From: Powellomyces hirtus
Taxonomy: Eukaryota > Chytridiomycota > Chytridiomycetes > Spizellomycetales > Powellomycetaceae
DNA length: 64,000 bases
Assembly (NCBI GenBank): GCA_025526995.1
Contig: JAHLKG010000012.1
Span: 744,001 to 808,000, forward strand
Reading direction: 5' to 3'
The first letter of the stretch is position 1. Each line of letters opens with the position of its first letter. The position numbers and the translations under genes were made by a program. The notes below the pieces were generated by a model that had not been told where the DNA came from, ran no database searches, and was given only the letters and a program-made list of their open reading frames with translations. Positions 35,430-46,826 of the stretch are shown here, in pieces.

Positions 35430-38400
35430 TTACTTCTCGTACTCGCAAGGTTGCAAAGCGTGCCGGGCGGAACAGACCTGGGATAACCGCAGAAGAGATT
35501 AGCGTATGGCCCATTCATGTATGCGCAACAAAATGGGCGTTTCTGCATACCCGCTTGGCCAATTGCCCCGTGGTTCCATCCAGTCCAACGACTTTCCACG
35601 AGAATTCAACGCCAAATGTTTGTTTGATGGCGTACACGATGCGACGCGCGACCACCTCCTTGTATTTGGCATAGGAAGCTGGAGCAAGCAACGCGGTTAG
35701 AACACCCATGCTGACCAGGAACCTAGGGCCTGCACAACAAACAAGCAGATCGTGCACACTCACAGACATCCAGACAATTGTCGACCTTGACGCGGTCCAT
35801 GATGTTGTCACTGGCCTTGAGCTCCTGCTCGCCTCCGGCAACATCAATGTCGGCGCACGTCTCCACAATCTTCTCCAGGGCCTCCGTGACTGCTTTCTCT
35901 TCTGCCGCAGCAGTCTCAGCGCTGCTCTCTTGCCACTGATATTCATCGGCAACGATCTCAAAGACCCGGCTGATGGCAATCACATCGTGCTTGCCCTGGT
36001 AGTGGTATCTGGCCTCGTACACACCGACCGCCCACGGCAGACGATCGTTTGAGAAAGTCAGCTGTCCGCGAACCACAGAGTGCGCCATGCCAGACTTCTC
36101 ATTGATGGTGCTCGACAGTTCCACGGGTACACGGCCGATGGAGTGCCCAGCAGCACTGGGTTTCACCAGAGTCACACCAGCAGACTCGCTATCAGCATCC
36201 CATTCATCTTTAGAGCCGCCAGTTACAAACATCCAGCGGCCTTGACTCTTTGTTGTAGTCAGCGCTGTGTTGGGGTTAGCCGTGGCTGAATACAGTCCGA
36301 TCCAGTCCCTTGCAGTTACAGTGTCGGTGGCAGCTGTAAACTCTATCACGATGGGTTGGCCGAGACGGAAAGTGGCTGGTTCATCTGCTCGACAGCTCGG
36401 AAATCGAACAGAATACAGATCCACAGGAACGACCGCCGATCGAGTGTCGCCACTATCAATGTACATGATGAGCACTTTGGGATGCAAATACACGAAATCA
36501 ACCACCACTTACACGAGTTTCAGAGCTGTTTCACCAACCATGGCTCGCATCCGGGGACGCGCTTGGTCGACGAGGTCCTCCAATTCCTCGATGATCCGCT
36601 CCACAGCCATGGGAAGGTTCTTGCTAGAATCCCGTCTGGTATTTTTTATGCCTTTCTTCTGACCGTCTTCTTGCGACGAGACGGAGAACTGAGAATCAAT
36701 CGAAGCCTTATTGCGTAGTCTCATGCCATCTTGAAGTCTCGAGGGACTGTCCGACGCTACGGAATCGACCTCATCTTCACTTTCTGGTGGAGTCATATCC
36801 AAGGCCTGGCCACGGGCAGCTTTTCTTCCGCGGGCCCGGGCGACGAATTCTTTCCAAGCTTCGGGTCCCATGACTTTTCGCAGCTCTTTCTCGCCAGTTT
36901 TCTTGACGTCTTTAATACGATTCAGCACGTCCATCAAGTCCAAATCTTTGGCGAGTTTCTCGACACCCCGTCCCATGTCTCCTACTTTGCTTTTGAGCAC
37001 ACGCTCAACACCCGCCTCTTGGCGAATTTGCGATCCGTACATGCGCCGCATATGCGGTTGCTCCACATAGCGCAAAAACAGCCAGTTTGATACCTGGCCA
37101 AATAGCGTAATGGCATACAATGCAGGAGATCCACAGGTCATCGCGATTCCCCAGCACGAGAAGGTATAAAGAAGGGGGTTATCGAGGTAGCGGTACAAGC
37201 CGCTGTAGACAGGACCGCTTCGGTATCGTAGCTCATCAATGAAGAAGTCACCGTAGAACCATCCTGATGATCCGATGACTTCGTAGATAGAGACGGCGAT
37301 CCAAGAGTGTAGAATGACAAACAGCTACACAAACGAAGATGAAAGCATGAGAACACCGCAAGCCACACCAACGGAAAAGCCGTCGCAACTTCTTACCGCT
37401 CCAAGCGTAGCACGCAAGAGGAACATGTCAGACAAGATACTTTCAGGAATAACGAAGAACCGCAGCGCACAGATGATGAACGAAACGTATGACATCATTT
37501 GTGTGGTGTTGTAGATGCTGAAAACATGGCAACATGAGGATGCCAGCGTGGGACTCGGGGCGCACATGCAGGAGGTTACTTACACTTTCCAATGCTGGAA
37601 AGCATCTCGAGGAGTTTCGCCATGCTTGATGAAATGTCGGTTCCACGTCCGGTGGTTGCTTTGCAGGTACAGGATGGCCCCCAGTCCGTAGGTATGCACA
37701 AAACGCCAGAACAGAGTTTGCCTGTGTGGGTGCCTCGAATAAGCCTGTGTTGAAGAGGTTACTGTAACGTGCGGCGAACCTACCCAACATAGAACCAGAA
37801 TTTCCAAGAGCAGTCGACAGGACCAACAGCGAGAGCCGCGATACAGGTGTACGCCACAATGGCGACGGTTTGCAAGTCGGTGCTGCGGAACCAGTCCAAG
37901 TTTTGGAAAACAATCAAATCGCGTCCAAAGTATTTGTTGAGGGAGCTCCCACTGTCACCAGCTGAAAAATGAAACAGTTATGTGAGAAAACGGCTGGTCA
38001 CCAAGAGTACCGGTACAGCAAAGATCATACCCTTCTTCTGCACGGGGGGATTGTATGTTTTGTCGATGTGAGGGTTTTCCACAACGTGCAAGAAGATCAT
38101 CTGTGCGGCATGAGCGGCCAAACTGACAAAGAGCACCCAGTAGCTCTGGGCGATTAAAGCCGTTGCGTAGAATCCAATGTATCCGACAGAGTACATTGGA
38201 TGTGGTGCCATTTCAAAGACACCATCGAATGTCAGCGAGGCATCCACCAGGAAGAAGAAATCGCCCCAGTCTGAGTGAGAAAAAAAATGGAAGCCAGTAA
38301 GCAAACCACCATGTCGCATCACTCTCTCTTTCCTGGTTGACCATGACACAACCACGACACAACTTACACCAGGCAAAGTCCTTGACGACTCGATGAGCAT

Positions 38401-39284
38401 CAGTTTTGACCCACAGGTTGAACAGGAGCATCAATATCCCGGCAGCGTAGCGTAGAGCGTCCATCCAGCCATACCCGCCCTCGGGGGACTGGTAGTAAGA
38501 CACGGCAAAAACAATGTAGCTCGTAAAGTCATTGACGAGGATAACATCCACCAAGCCTCGGTAGAGAATCCAAGTATTGAATTCCAAAGGCATCGCGTCA
38601 TAGTCGTAGGGAGCGCCCTTCTTGCTCATTTTTTTTGTGATCTGGTTGACGAGAAACTGGGCCCATTTGGTTCTGGGCTTTTCCGCGTTGGTGGGACCAA
38701 GTCCGACCTTTTTGGCTAGACGGACGAGGCCACGGTCTTTGCTTTGGGCGTTCAAGAGGACCCCGAGGCCGCCGTTGTACATGCATCGCCAGAAAATGAA
38801 GATGGCCAGGAACGCCTCGCGGGGGGTGTTTGTGAAAAAGAACAATCCAATGGTCGTTCCCATGATGCCAAGAGTGATCCATTCTGGCATGGTTTTGGTT
38901 TCGCTGGGCGAGAACAGTGTCTGGATCAAGTCGTGGGTTTCGGGCACCGAAAATACTGAAAGTCACAAACAGCAAATCAGAATGCACCGTTTGGGAGACA
39001 GTCCCCACTGCCAGACTCACCTGTCCCGTCGGGCACTCGTCCAACAGTTTCGTCAGATGTGGCGGCCAGAAGCGCTTCTGCAGGAATGGGAGAAGGGGTG
39101 TTAGACAAGAAGGGTATTGCCTTGTTCACGGAGGAGTAAGCGGGCGCCTATTTGCGAGGAATTACTTGCCGTTCGACGCGGCGACATTTTTAGTTTCGGG
39201 AACCTTTAAACCCTTGATGCCGATTCCGTTGAGCTGAGTGACGCAGGGTAGGTCGGAAGAGGAGGCAGAGTCGAGGACTGGCAC

Positions 39285-39319
<35 letters not shown>

Positions 39320-39425
39320 GAAAAGGGGTGTCGTCCGACTTTTGGGTGATGGTGGTGGCGGCCGTCGGGGGAGCTTCTTCGGCAGGCGTAAGGCCCGCAG
39401 CGGCGACATCAGCAGAGGGAGCCAT
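35430..39425 (-). CDS. CHO2: Phosphatidylethanolamine N-methyltransferase
   Basis: Cho2 performs the first SAM-dependent methylation of phosphatidylethanolamine on the way to phosphatidylcholine, in the ER membrane. Exons from 39077 downward join in phase: 39021-39077, 38368-38955, 38031-38270, 37784-37961, 37584-37721, 37397-37517, 36513-37324, 35764-36452, 35551-35729, 35430-35477. The first methyltransferase unit has [20 protein letters not shown] and [15 protein letters not shown]. The second runs through [18 protein letters not shown] and [15 protein letters not shown]. The fungal C-terminal beta domain is present ([20 protein letters not shown]) with a typical tail. The Q-rich N-terminal exon starts at ATG 39425, but its obvious GTAATT donor is one base out of phase with the exon at 39077, so that junction is unresolved. 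An apparent TAA near 36508 lies in a 60-nt intron. Confidence 0.93.
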
Positions 39426-39688
39426 GGAGGGGAGTTGAGCCGAATTGTCCTTTTTATCGACGCCGCACTACAGCCCGTCCGTCTGTCACTTTGCCTTGGG
39501 GTTTCTCTGCTGTAATTCTCAAGCACGCCCGCACTAACTGGAGTGGGAGAGTGCGGTCAATGGGTCTGTTCGGGCGAGTCGTTCGTTCGGTGGTAGCGCA
39601 AGAGAGAGACAAGGAGTCATCAAAAGAGGCAAAAACGGATGGAGAGAGAGGTGTTGCAGTGTCGTGCAGGGTGATACAGAGCGCCAGT

Positions 39689-39694
39689 CACGTG
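39689..39694. promoter_or_regulatory. CACGTG E-box upstream of CHO2
   Basis: GTCACGTGC lies about 265 bp upstream of the CHO2 ATG. In yeasts, bHLH E-boxes of related sequence drive phospholipid genes (Ino2/Ino4), so a similar role is plausible but inferred. Confidence 0.45.
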
Positions 39695-39899
39695 CTAGTC
39701 CATTCCCACTTTCTGGGGTTGTGGGGGGGAAAGTGGCTGCGTCTCAGTCAGTCCGCTCCCTTTTCTCCTTCCCTTCTTTCTGGTCTTTTCAAGCGGACGT
39801 TCAAAGTGAACAGGCAAAAAGGGCAACCTTTGCAGCAATCGGCCTAGAATAAGGTGCCGCGATGAATGACTGAATCAAGGATGGCCTAAGTCAAGGAGA

Positions 39900-39979
39900 G
39901 ACTGAATAAAAGATACACTGAATAAAGGATAGACTGAATAAAAGATACGCTGAATAAAGGATAGACTGAATAAAAGATC
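39900..39979 (+). repeat. Five tandem 16-bp repeats
   Basis: Five exact-length units alternate between GACTGAATAAAAGATA and CRCTGAATAAAGGATA, covering 80 bp. Unit 5 ends in C. The array is about 155 bp upstream of the PQ-loop start codon. Confidence 0.95.
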
Positions 39980-40132
39980 TCTTAATGTGACGCTGTCAAA
40001 AGACATCTCCAATTTCCCAAACGCGTTCGTTCTTTCATCAGTCAGACCGAGTTGGGTACGGTAAAGCTTTCGTTCCTTCTTTCTTTCTCTTTGGCATCCC
40101 CCTGCTTTTCTTTTCTCCCCCCACCCTACGCA

Positions 40133-41603
40133 ATGTCCGACGACCAACAACAACAACAACAACAACAGCAACATGCATCAACAACGCTGCCGTCCCTCCT
40201 CGCTGGTTACCTGAGCATCCTCTGCTGGCTGCTCGTCTTTACCCCGTACGTCGTCGGTCTGACCCTCCCAGTGCGCTGAACCATAGCTGTCTATTGCTGA
40301 CCGTGTGCATTCTCCGCGTTTGACTTCCAAAAGACAACTATACCACAACTACAGGCGTAAATCCACAGAAGGCCTGTCGGTCGTCTTTATCCTCACATGG
40401 CTTCTCGGCGATCTATGCTCCTTTGCTGGCGCTTGGATAAACAAGCTTCTGCCAACTTTGGTATGCATGTGCATGCACGCGCTGCCCCCTGGAATTGCCG
40501 GGCCCGTCGTCTCAACTTTTGCCTCCCGCCTTTGCTTTTTGTTGGCAACTCTCTGCAGATCGGACTCAGCCTCTACTACGCCGTAGTCGAATGTTTCCTC
40601 CTCTTCCAAATGTGGTATTACCGCAAACCCAAATCCTCCTCCATCGACATTGACATCATTGATGTTGAAGAGCGCTGCAACCTCCTCTCAAACAACACAT
40701 CCCTCAAGCAACCCCCGCTTCCACTGCCACCATCCACTGTACCAACGTACGGCAGCAACTCGCACACATCACTATCATCATCACCACCCTCCACTCCAAC
40801 ACTCGCCGCGTCTCCAACAACAACCCGGCTGTGCATGATCACAGCCGGTCTATTGATCCTCAATGTCGCGGGTCGCGCATCATCTGGTTCACACGGTGAC
40901 TCGTCGCGCGTCTGGTCCACAAATGCATATACTGCTGCACACGGTCCAAGTCAATGGGAGATGGCGGCGAATGTGTTGGGATACGTTTCAGCGCTTCTCT
41001 ACAGTGAGTGATGATTTTCGGAATGTGTTTTCGTTTACTTTTTTTTTATTTTTTCTGATGATCTTCCAACTAATGTGTTCTGTTTCCCCTTGACTCACCA
41101 GTCGGTGCTCGGTTCCCGCAAATATACCTCAACGCCACATCCCGCAGCTGCCACGGCCTCAGTATGCTCATGTTTGGCTTCAGCGTCCTCGGAAACACCA
41201 CCTACTGCGCAGTACGCATCCCATCCCCTCCGCCTTGCACATTTTTCCCCCAGGCCACGGAACTTGGTTGGGACGCTAACCTAAACTGAATCCCTCTCCC
41301 CGTCCCGTTCTTTTCTTTTTCTTTTTCCAGTCCATCTTTCTACAATCGACAGACCCAGACTACATCGCCCTCAACCTCCCCTGGATCGCCGGAAGCGCCG
41401 GAACATTGTTTCTCGATTTCGTCGTCTTGGGACAATTCTACTACTACCGCGACACCACACCATCCACAAGCAACACCAACACCAACACTAACCCCTCTCA
41501 CAGCCCCGTTACCTCCTCCTCACCTCTGTTGTCTGCGACCGCCGCACGCGAGCTAGAGGAGAGCTCCCCGTTCGTAGACGACAATGCGCCCCTGGGCTCG
41601 TAA
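40133..41603 (+). CDS. PQ-loop vacuolar membrane transporter (YPQ-like)
   Basis: Five exons (40133..40245, 40334..40460, 40559..41003, 41102..41211, 41331..41603) give 355 residues in phase. YPQ/PQLC2 proteins have seven membrane helices and export basic amino acids across the vacuolar or lysosomal membrane. After a short poly-Q start, TM1 (LAGYLSILCWLLVFTP) leads into the first PQ motif, FTPQLYHNYRRKSTEGLS. The second is ARFPQIYLNATSRSCHGLS, followed by MLMFGFSVLGNTTY. A long Ser/Pro/Thr cytosolic loop (about 110-200) separates the two halves, as in fungal members. It shares a promoter region with CHO2. The stop codon lies at the edge of a 115-bp duplicated segment. Confidence 0.9.
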
Positions 41604-41830
41604 CGGTAACGGGTTTGTTGTGGCTGGCTTCAAATGATTTTCCACCTCCCAACTGGCGTATTTCTTGCGTGGGTGTCTCTTGGCGTACCTATGGCTAGAT
41701 TGGACTTGTCACAGGCCCGTGGGCTCGTGAAAGTGTTTGTTGGCTGGCTTCAAATGATTCCCGCTCCCAACTGGCGTATTTCTTGAGTGGCTCTCGCTTG
41801 GCGTACCCACGGCTAGAATTGGACTCGTGT
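41594..41830 (+). repeat. Tandem duplication of a ~115-bp 3'-end segment
   Basis: Copy 1 (41594-41709) starts in the last two sense codons of the PQ-loop gene. Copy 2 (41721-41830) repeats it with scattered changes. Shared blocks include GGCTGGCTTCAAATGATT and CCCAACTGGCGTATTTCTTG. Each copy begins GGGCTCGT followed by A or G, so both preserve a stop codon (TAA, TGA). Confidence 0.85.
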
Positions 41831-42089
41831 TGTAACACATCGTCTGCTACTTTTACCTACTAAGCCGGTCGTTGGGACCCGGACCCTGTCATCCTTCGTA
41901 CAGTATATGTAGAGTAGTGAGAGGCATCTCTCGTTCTAGACTCTGTGATGGCCAAACGTGTTACCCATCAATGAAGCCACCTCATTCTCAATTTGAGATA
42001 CATCTCACGAAACACACACCCGCTCGTTGTCAGATCAACAAGAGACTCTTTATTGTGGTATTGGTTTAGAATTAAAGACAAATACCGCC
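41604..42089. other. Convergent intergenic region
   Basis: Between the PQ-loop gene (+) and RPT2 (-). It is mainly the duplicated 3' segment; nothing coding was seen. Confidence 0.7.
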
Positions 42090-43876
42090 TTACAAATACA
42101 ATCCTTCAGGTGTGCCCTCAGTCTTCCTATACAAAACCTTCTCCTTGGCTTTTCGGAGATCTTCAGCAACCACTCTCATTCGGCGCTCACGCAGAGCAAG
42201 GAGACCGGCTTCGGTACAGATGGCCTGTAATTCGAAACATGTCAGACGTCAAATGCATTTGTGGACGACCGAATAATCACGGGAATGCAACATACCTTAA
42301 TGTCAGCACCACTCAAGTCATCTTTGGCCATGACAAACTCTTCCAAGTCCACATCGTCACCGAGCTGCATACGACCGGTATGGATCCCGAAAATGCGACG
42401 CTTGGTTTTGACGTCAGGCAGAGGGAACTCAATCTTACGGTCAATACGACCGGGACGAATCAAAGCCGGGTCAAGTGACTCGATTTTGTTGGTGGCCATG
42501 ATGACCTTGACATCACCCCGAGAATCGAATCCATCCAATTGATTGAGGAGTTCCAACATCGTTCTTTGGATTTCACGCTCACCACCCGAGGTGGAGTCAT
42601 ATCGCTTGGTGCCAATGGCGTCAATCTCGTCAATGAAGACAATAGATGGAGCATGTTCTTCGGCGACCCGGAACAGTTCTCGAACAAGCTTGGGACCGTC
42701 ACCGAGGTACTTTTGAATCAGTTCGGATCCCACAATACGGAGGAATGTTGCCGATGTTTGATTCGCGACAGCTTTGGCCAGGAGGGTCTTTCCTGAAAAC
42801 GACAATGAAATAGACTGTTAGAATCCGCACTAATCTCACTGATGGCCGTCCACGTCGGGAATATGGGACGCTCACCAGTTCCAGGGCATCCATAGAGAAT
42901 GACGCCCTTGGGAGGTTTGATACCCATCTCTTCATACAGCTCAGGGTGAGTCAAAGGCAGCTCCACGGCTTCCTTGATTTCTTGAATCTGAGCCTCCAGT
43001 CCACCAACATCCGCATAGCTTTCTGTGGGTGCCTTCTCCACCTTCATCACACTGACGGCAGGATCGGCATCATCAGAAAGCACTCCAACAACCGACAGAT
43101 TTTTATGATGCATCAAAATGGAGCATCCGGGCTCCAAGATGTCCTTGTCCACAAACGACATGATGCTGACGTAGTATTCAGGTCCTGTGGACGCGGACAC
43201 AATGGCGTGATCATCGTCGATGATTTCTTCCAAGCTTCCCACATGCATGGGGCTTCCACGTAGACTGTCAACTTTGGTCCGCTCTTCCTGCAAGAGCAAA
43301 TTCAATATTGGGTCAGTTTACCACGGAAGGCATCTTGCAGATGACAGAAGAGACTTCGCGTCCGCCATACCTGCGCCTTCTCCTCCTGTGGCTTCAATCT
43401 CTCCTGGTTTTGCACAAACTCCTCTTGCATCAAGAGATAATCCTTTATGCGCTCCATCTTCAGCAGCTTGAGTCGGCATCTTGTGGTCGGGAAAACTATA
43501 AGAAAACGATCGCAACAGAGGTTAGACATTTGCTATACCAAAACCCAGCTGCCGCGAGCTCAGAGCATTTCGTCCGATCATCGACGGAGTAGGCACTGAT
43601 ATCTAGAACTCCGCGTTCCTATTGCGTACCTGGTGGCAGTTTGTGGGCAGCATCAGGTCCCTTTCTCTTCTTTTTGCCCACACGAGTGGGAACCGGTGGC
43701 TCCCACTTCTTCTTCTCAGGTTTCTTGTCCTTTTCCTGATCTTTGTTGTCGCCCCCAGGCGGACCTCCGGGGAGTCCAGATTGGTTCTGACCCTACAACC
43801 AGCAAATGCATAGCGCATTAGACACGCGTGTACTAGTCGAGCGTGACCGACAGCATCCTGCCCCGTTACTTACCAT
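42090..43876 (-). CDS. RPT2: 26S proteasome regulatory ATPase Rpt2
   Basis: Six exons, complement(42090..42224, 42296..42792, 42876..43287, 43371..43495, 43630..43792, 43874..43876), give 444 residues, the normal Rpt2 length. Rpt2 is one of six AAA+ subunits of the 19S base; it unfolds substrates and opens the 20S gate. The first coding exon is only the ATG, followed by an 81-nt intron; exon 2 starts [14 protein letters not shown], keeping the Gly-2 myristoylation signal. The N-terminal [15 protein letters not shown] motif, Walker A (GCPGTGKT), Walker B ([11 protein letters not shown]), the second region of homology ([18 protein letters not shown]) and the C-terminal HbYX gate-opening motif (LYL) are all intact. 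The second Walker A residue is Cys, a position that varies in the family. Confidence 0.97.
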
Positions 43877-44993
43877 GTTGCTTCACAGTCGGATGCCTAC
43901 GGAGATGCCTCTGTGTATCCTATGTGAATGTGGTTTGCTGAGGCTTGAGATGTTGTGGGAAGGAAGGGAATGCGATTGCCGATCTTGTGATTGTTGAGAG
44001 AATGCCCTTCGCAGCTTGCAAGTTCGTAATTCGCGTTCCCACCTAAAGGGATGATAAATGAATTTATCATTGCTGGCTTAGATCCCTCTGCTGAGATAAG
44101 CGTGGCGGAGTTGCGGAGCCTCACCTGGCACTCTGCTTTTCGGAAGAACCCCTTTGACAGAATGATCATGCCCTAGGGCGGGACCCTCAAAACGCCACAA
44201 GTGGAAAGTATATTCTGGGAAATCTGGCGGTCGATCATAGAACGTCCAAATCAGCCCTCCGTCGGAACTTTCGGCCTTTGGGAGGAAGTGTGGACCAGAG
44301 AATGCGTCGGAAAAAACCGTGTGGTCAGTCAAATGCCATTGACCCGAGACTCATAAAGTTCATGTTTGTTGATCAGAGAATACTGTAGTTCTGCCAACAG
44401 ACCCAGTTGCAATAATCTCCGGCATCACCGCTGCAGCAGCGGATGCACCCGTCGACCCAACCGCTATTCGGGACAAGGAAGCCGTCAATTTCCTGAGAAC
44501 CCAATGGTTTGCAATGGAGCGTCTGTTTTACCCATCTTTCCACTTAACAGATTAATTCAAGGCTGCCTCCGCTAATGCGAGCTGATTTCGGGGCACATTA
44601 TGACGGAGATGGACACACTGGGACGACCAGCCTACTAGTGCTTGGTAGGGTCAGGCTGCCGACATACCATCAAGAGATACCATTCACAGTTCTCTCTCGT
44701 CATACAAAGGTCGAAGCAAGTTCCCGCAACAAGAGCTTGTGAAAGCAGGAGATGCAAAGGTTCACCTCAAGGTAAAGCACACGGGGCTTGGTGTACCTTT
44801 GGAGCTCTGATATCCTCATGGGATCTGAGATCTGCCGATGCTCACATGCTCGCTCTCTACCACTCTCAGAACAACCCGTGCTCCCGTTTCATATTGGCTT
44901 TTCGCGACCATGCCGACTTGGCGGATCAGCGGGCTCACGCCGATGAAGGTATCTAAGCGGCAAGATGACCAAGAATGATACTAAACCGTGCCC
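43877..44993. other. Unresolved region with exon-like fragments
   Basis: About 1.1 kb upstream of RPT2. Protein-like fragments appear on the + strand at about 44380-44575 (TDPVAIISGITAAAADAPVD, NFLRTQWFAMERLFYP) and 44553-44735 (RADFGAHYDGDGHTGTTSLL), and on the minus strand at 44078-44320 (GGLIWTFYDRPPDFPEYTFH). I could not join them into one model: the introns needed are too short or the phases clash. It could be a multi-exon gene with unusual splicing or a decayed gene. No family is recognised. Confidence 0.35.
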
Positions 44994-46514
44994 ATGGATG
45001 CGCTGACCTCTACGATCGATGCTCTGCCAGAGGTTCTCCGGCAGCTGGCGCTCAACCCAGAAATCCCACTTCGTCAACGCAAGATCCGGCGACTTTCACG
45101 CGAGCCAACCTTTGTCGCGCAGGTCAAAGCCCTCGAGGCAGCCGGCAAGCCGCGAAGCACCACTTTTCATCGAACAGTGACCACCCTGGCGATGCCGGAA
45201 GAAGCCATAGAAGCCGCCACGTCCGTGAGCGAGTTTGGATCAATGGCAGTACTGCCTCCGATCATACCGCAACAGCCATCGCAGCAACAACAACAGCAGC
45301 AACAACAGCAACAACAGCCGCCAAGAGTGCCATACGACCAACGCAGCAAGTCGTTTGCAGACGCCCGAGCGTGGATCGAGGACTGTATGCTGTGGAAGAT
45401 TGGACATGGAGGACCGGACGGGAGCCGAAGCGAGGAGTACGAGTTCGGGCGCCCAATTGGCGTCGATGATGTGCGGTGCATTATTTTGTTAGCGCTTCCG
45501 AGACAGAATTCAAACTAATCAAAAATAATAATCCTTGTTTCTTCTTGCGGACCACATTGCGCGTCCTAAAAGGACGTGTTCACGAACGCATTCACGGACG
45601 TGGCTAAATTCGGGAGGAACGTTGCCGAGAAATCAATGATGGCTGGATTAGACTCCGGGTTGTTTGAGCTGGGATCTAAGCCGGATGGGCAGGTGCGCAA
45701 GACTAAAAAGAAATGGAAATTCTAAACTGATTCTCAGACTCCAAATCTGATCCGCCATCATCCCCTTGAACCAGACGGAAGACAAAAGTAGTGAAGAGGT
45801 GACGAGCGTGACTGGGTCTTTGATTCGCTTGAGCCAAATCGCAGCAGCCCCGCCGCCGCCGCTCCCACCCATCACCCGGAAACAGCAAAACGTAACTGTC
45901 CTAGTCATGCCCTCGCTGTTCACTTACGAGGTACCTCTAACCAAACTCTATCAGAAGCCCTTACAAAAGCACACGCAAGCACTAAGCACCACCGTCGCCG
46001 CAACCAACACGTCCCTCTCAACTACACTCCACGAACGGACAGATCACCGACTGCTGGCGTGCCGATCGCTCAAGACCGTGCAAGGGGTGTACAAACTGGT
46101 CGATATGGACCGCCGGCGACGCGAAAAGACTCGGTGCGGACATGTGGTGTGGGATGGCATCGTACCATACATGTGGTAAAGTAACCCCTGACCCGTCTGA
46201 GAGACCAACTCAGAGTTGAAACCCCGCGTTTTTCCGTCAGGTACCCCGACGCTTACAAGCTGGTCCAGCAAGCGGCGATGGCACGCCGCCGCTTGCAGAT
46301 GACGGGTTCCGTCGCTGCGGTTTCTGATTCCGGATCTACAAGTATACGGAAAGGACCTGTCGGCGGAGGTGGTCTCGGGACAAACAACAACACCATCGGC
46401 TCCACTAACAATGGTACCAACGTAAATGCTATTGCTGGGACCACCGTTACTGCTGCTGCACCGGCGGTGACAAACGCGGCAGCTATGAATTTTGACCTTT
46501 GGAAACTGGAATAA
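44994..46514 (+). CDS. Hypothetical Gln-rich protein, 423 residues
   Basis: Four exons (44994..45470, 45573..45692, 45775..46175, 46241..46514) join in phase. The last intron (GTAAAG...CCGTCAG) joins VPYMW to YPDAYKLVQQAAMARRRL. The start MDALTSTIDALPEVLRQLAL leads a helical basic region (RQRKIRRLSREPTFVAQVKA), a poly-Q run of about 13 residues, a helical segment (SFADARAWIEDCMLWKIG) and a proline run (PPPPLPP). Towards the C-terminus is a basic segment, MDRRRREKTRCGHVVWDG, and a Gly/Asn/Thr-rich tail ends in NFDLWKLE. No catalytic motif, signal peptide or membrane helix is visible. It may be nuclear, but that is only suggested by composition. Confidence 0.7.
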
Positions 46515-46826
46515 ATCGCAAGCGAAGGGTGATATGATGGTTTTCGCATAGGATGCAAAGTAGATAGTTAGGTAGCGCAGATAGTCGCTGGGCTGGATCA
46601 AAACAAGGCTCTCATATTCCCAAATCTACGGTTACAAGCGTTCTAACAGAACACTTTGACGCCGAGGAGCGCACATGGTACGCGATGAGCAAGTTATATG
46701 GGATGACCGGCTGACGCTAGAAACTATACTTGGGCCAAAAAAAGCAAGTGCGAGAAGAAGGTACGGGCTCGCGGCGAGGGAGCAGGGTATTGTGAAAGGA
46801 TGGGGCACACTTATGCCCAACCAAGC
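46515..46826. other. Short convergent intergenic region
   Basis: About 310 bp between convergent genes; no feature noted. Confidence 0.6.

Larger units (their letters stand above)
39426..40132. other. Divergent promoter of CHO2 and the PQ-loop gene
   Basis: About 700 bp with a GTCACGTG E-box (39687-39694) and a five-copy 16-bp repeat array (39900-39979) followed by pyrimidine-rich leader sequence before the PQ-loop ATG. Confidence 0.7.

Noticed and set aside
36508..36510. In-frame TAA in CHO2
   Set aside because: It is part of a 60-nt intron (36453-36512); splicing joins ALKLV to [10 protein letters not shown] in phase.
42882..42899. Cys in Walker A (GCPGTGKT) of Rpt2 as a sign of inactivity
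   Set aside because: The invariant G..G.GKT residues are kept; the second position also varies in other Rpt2 proteins.
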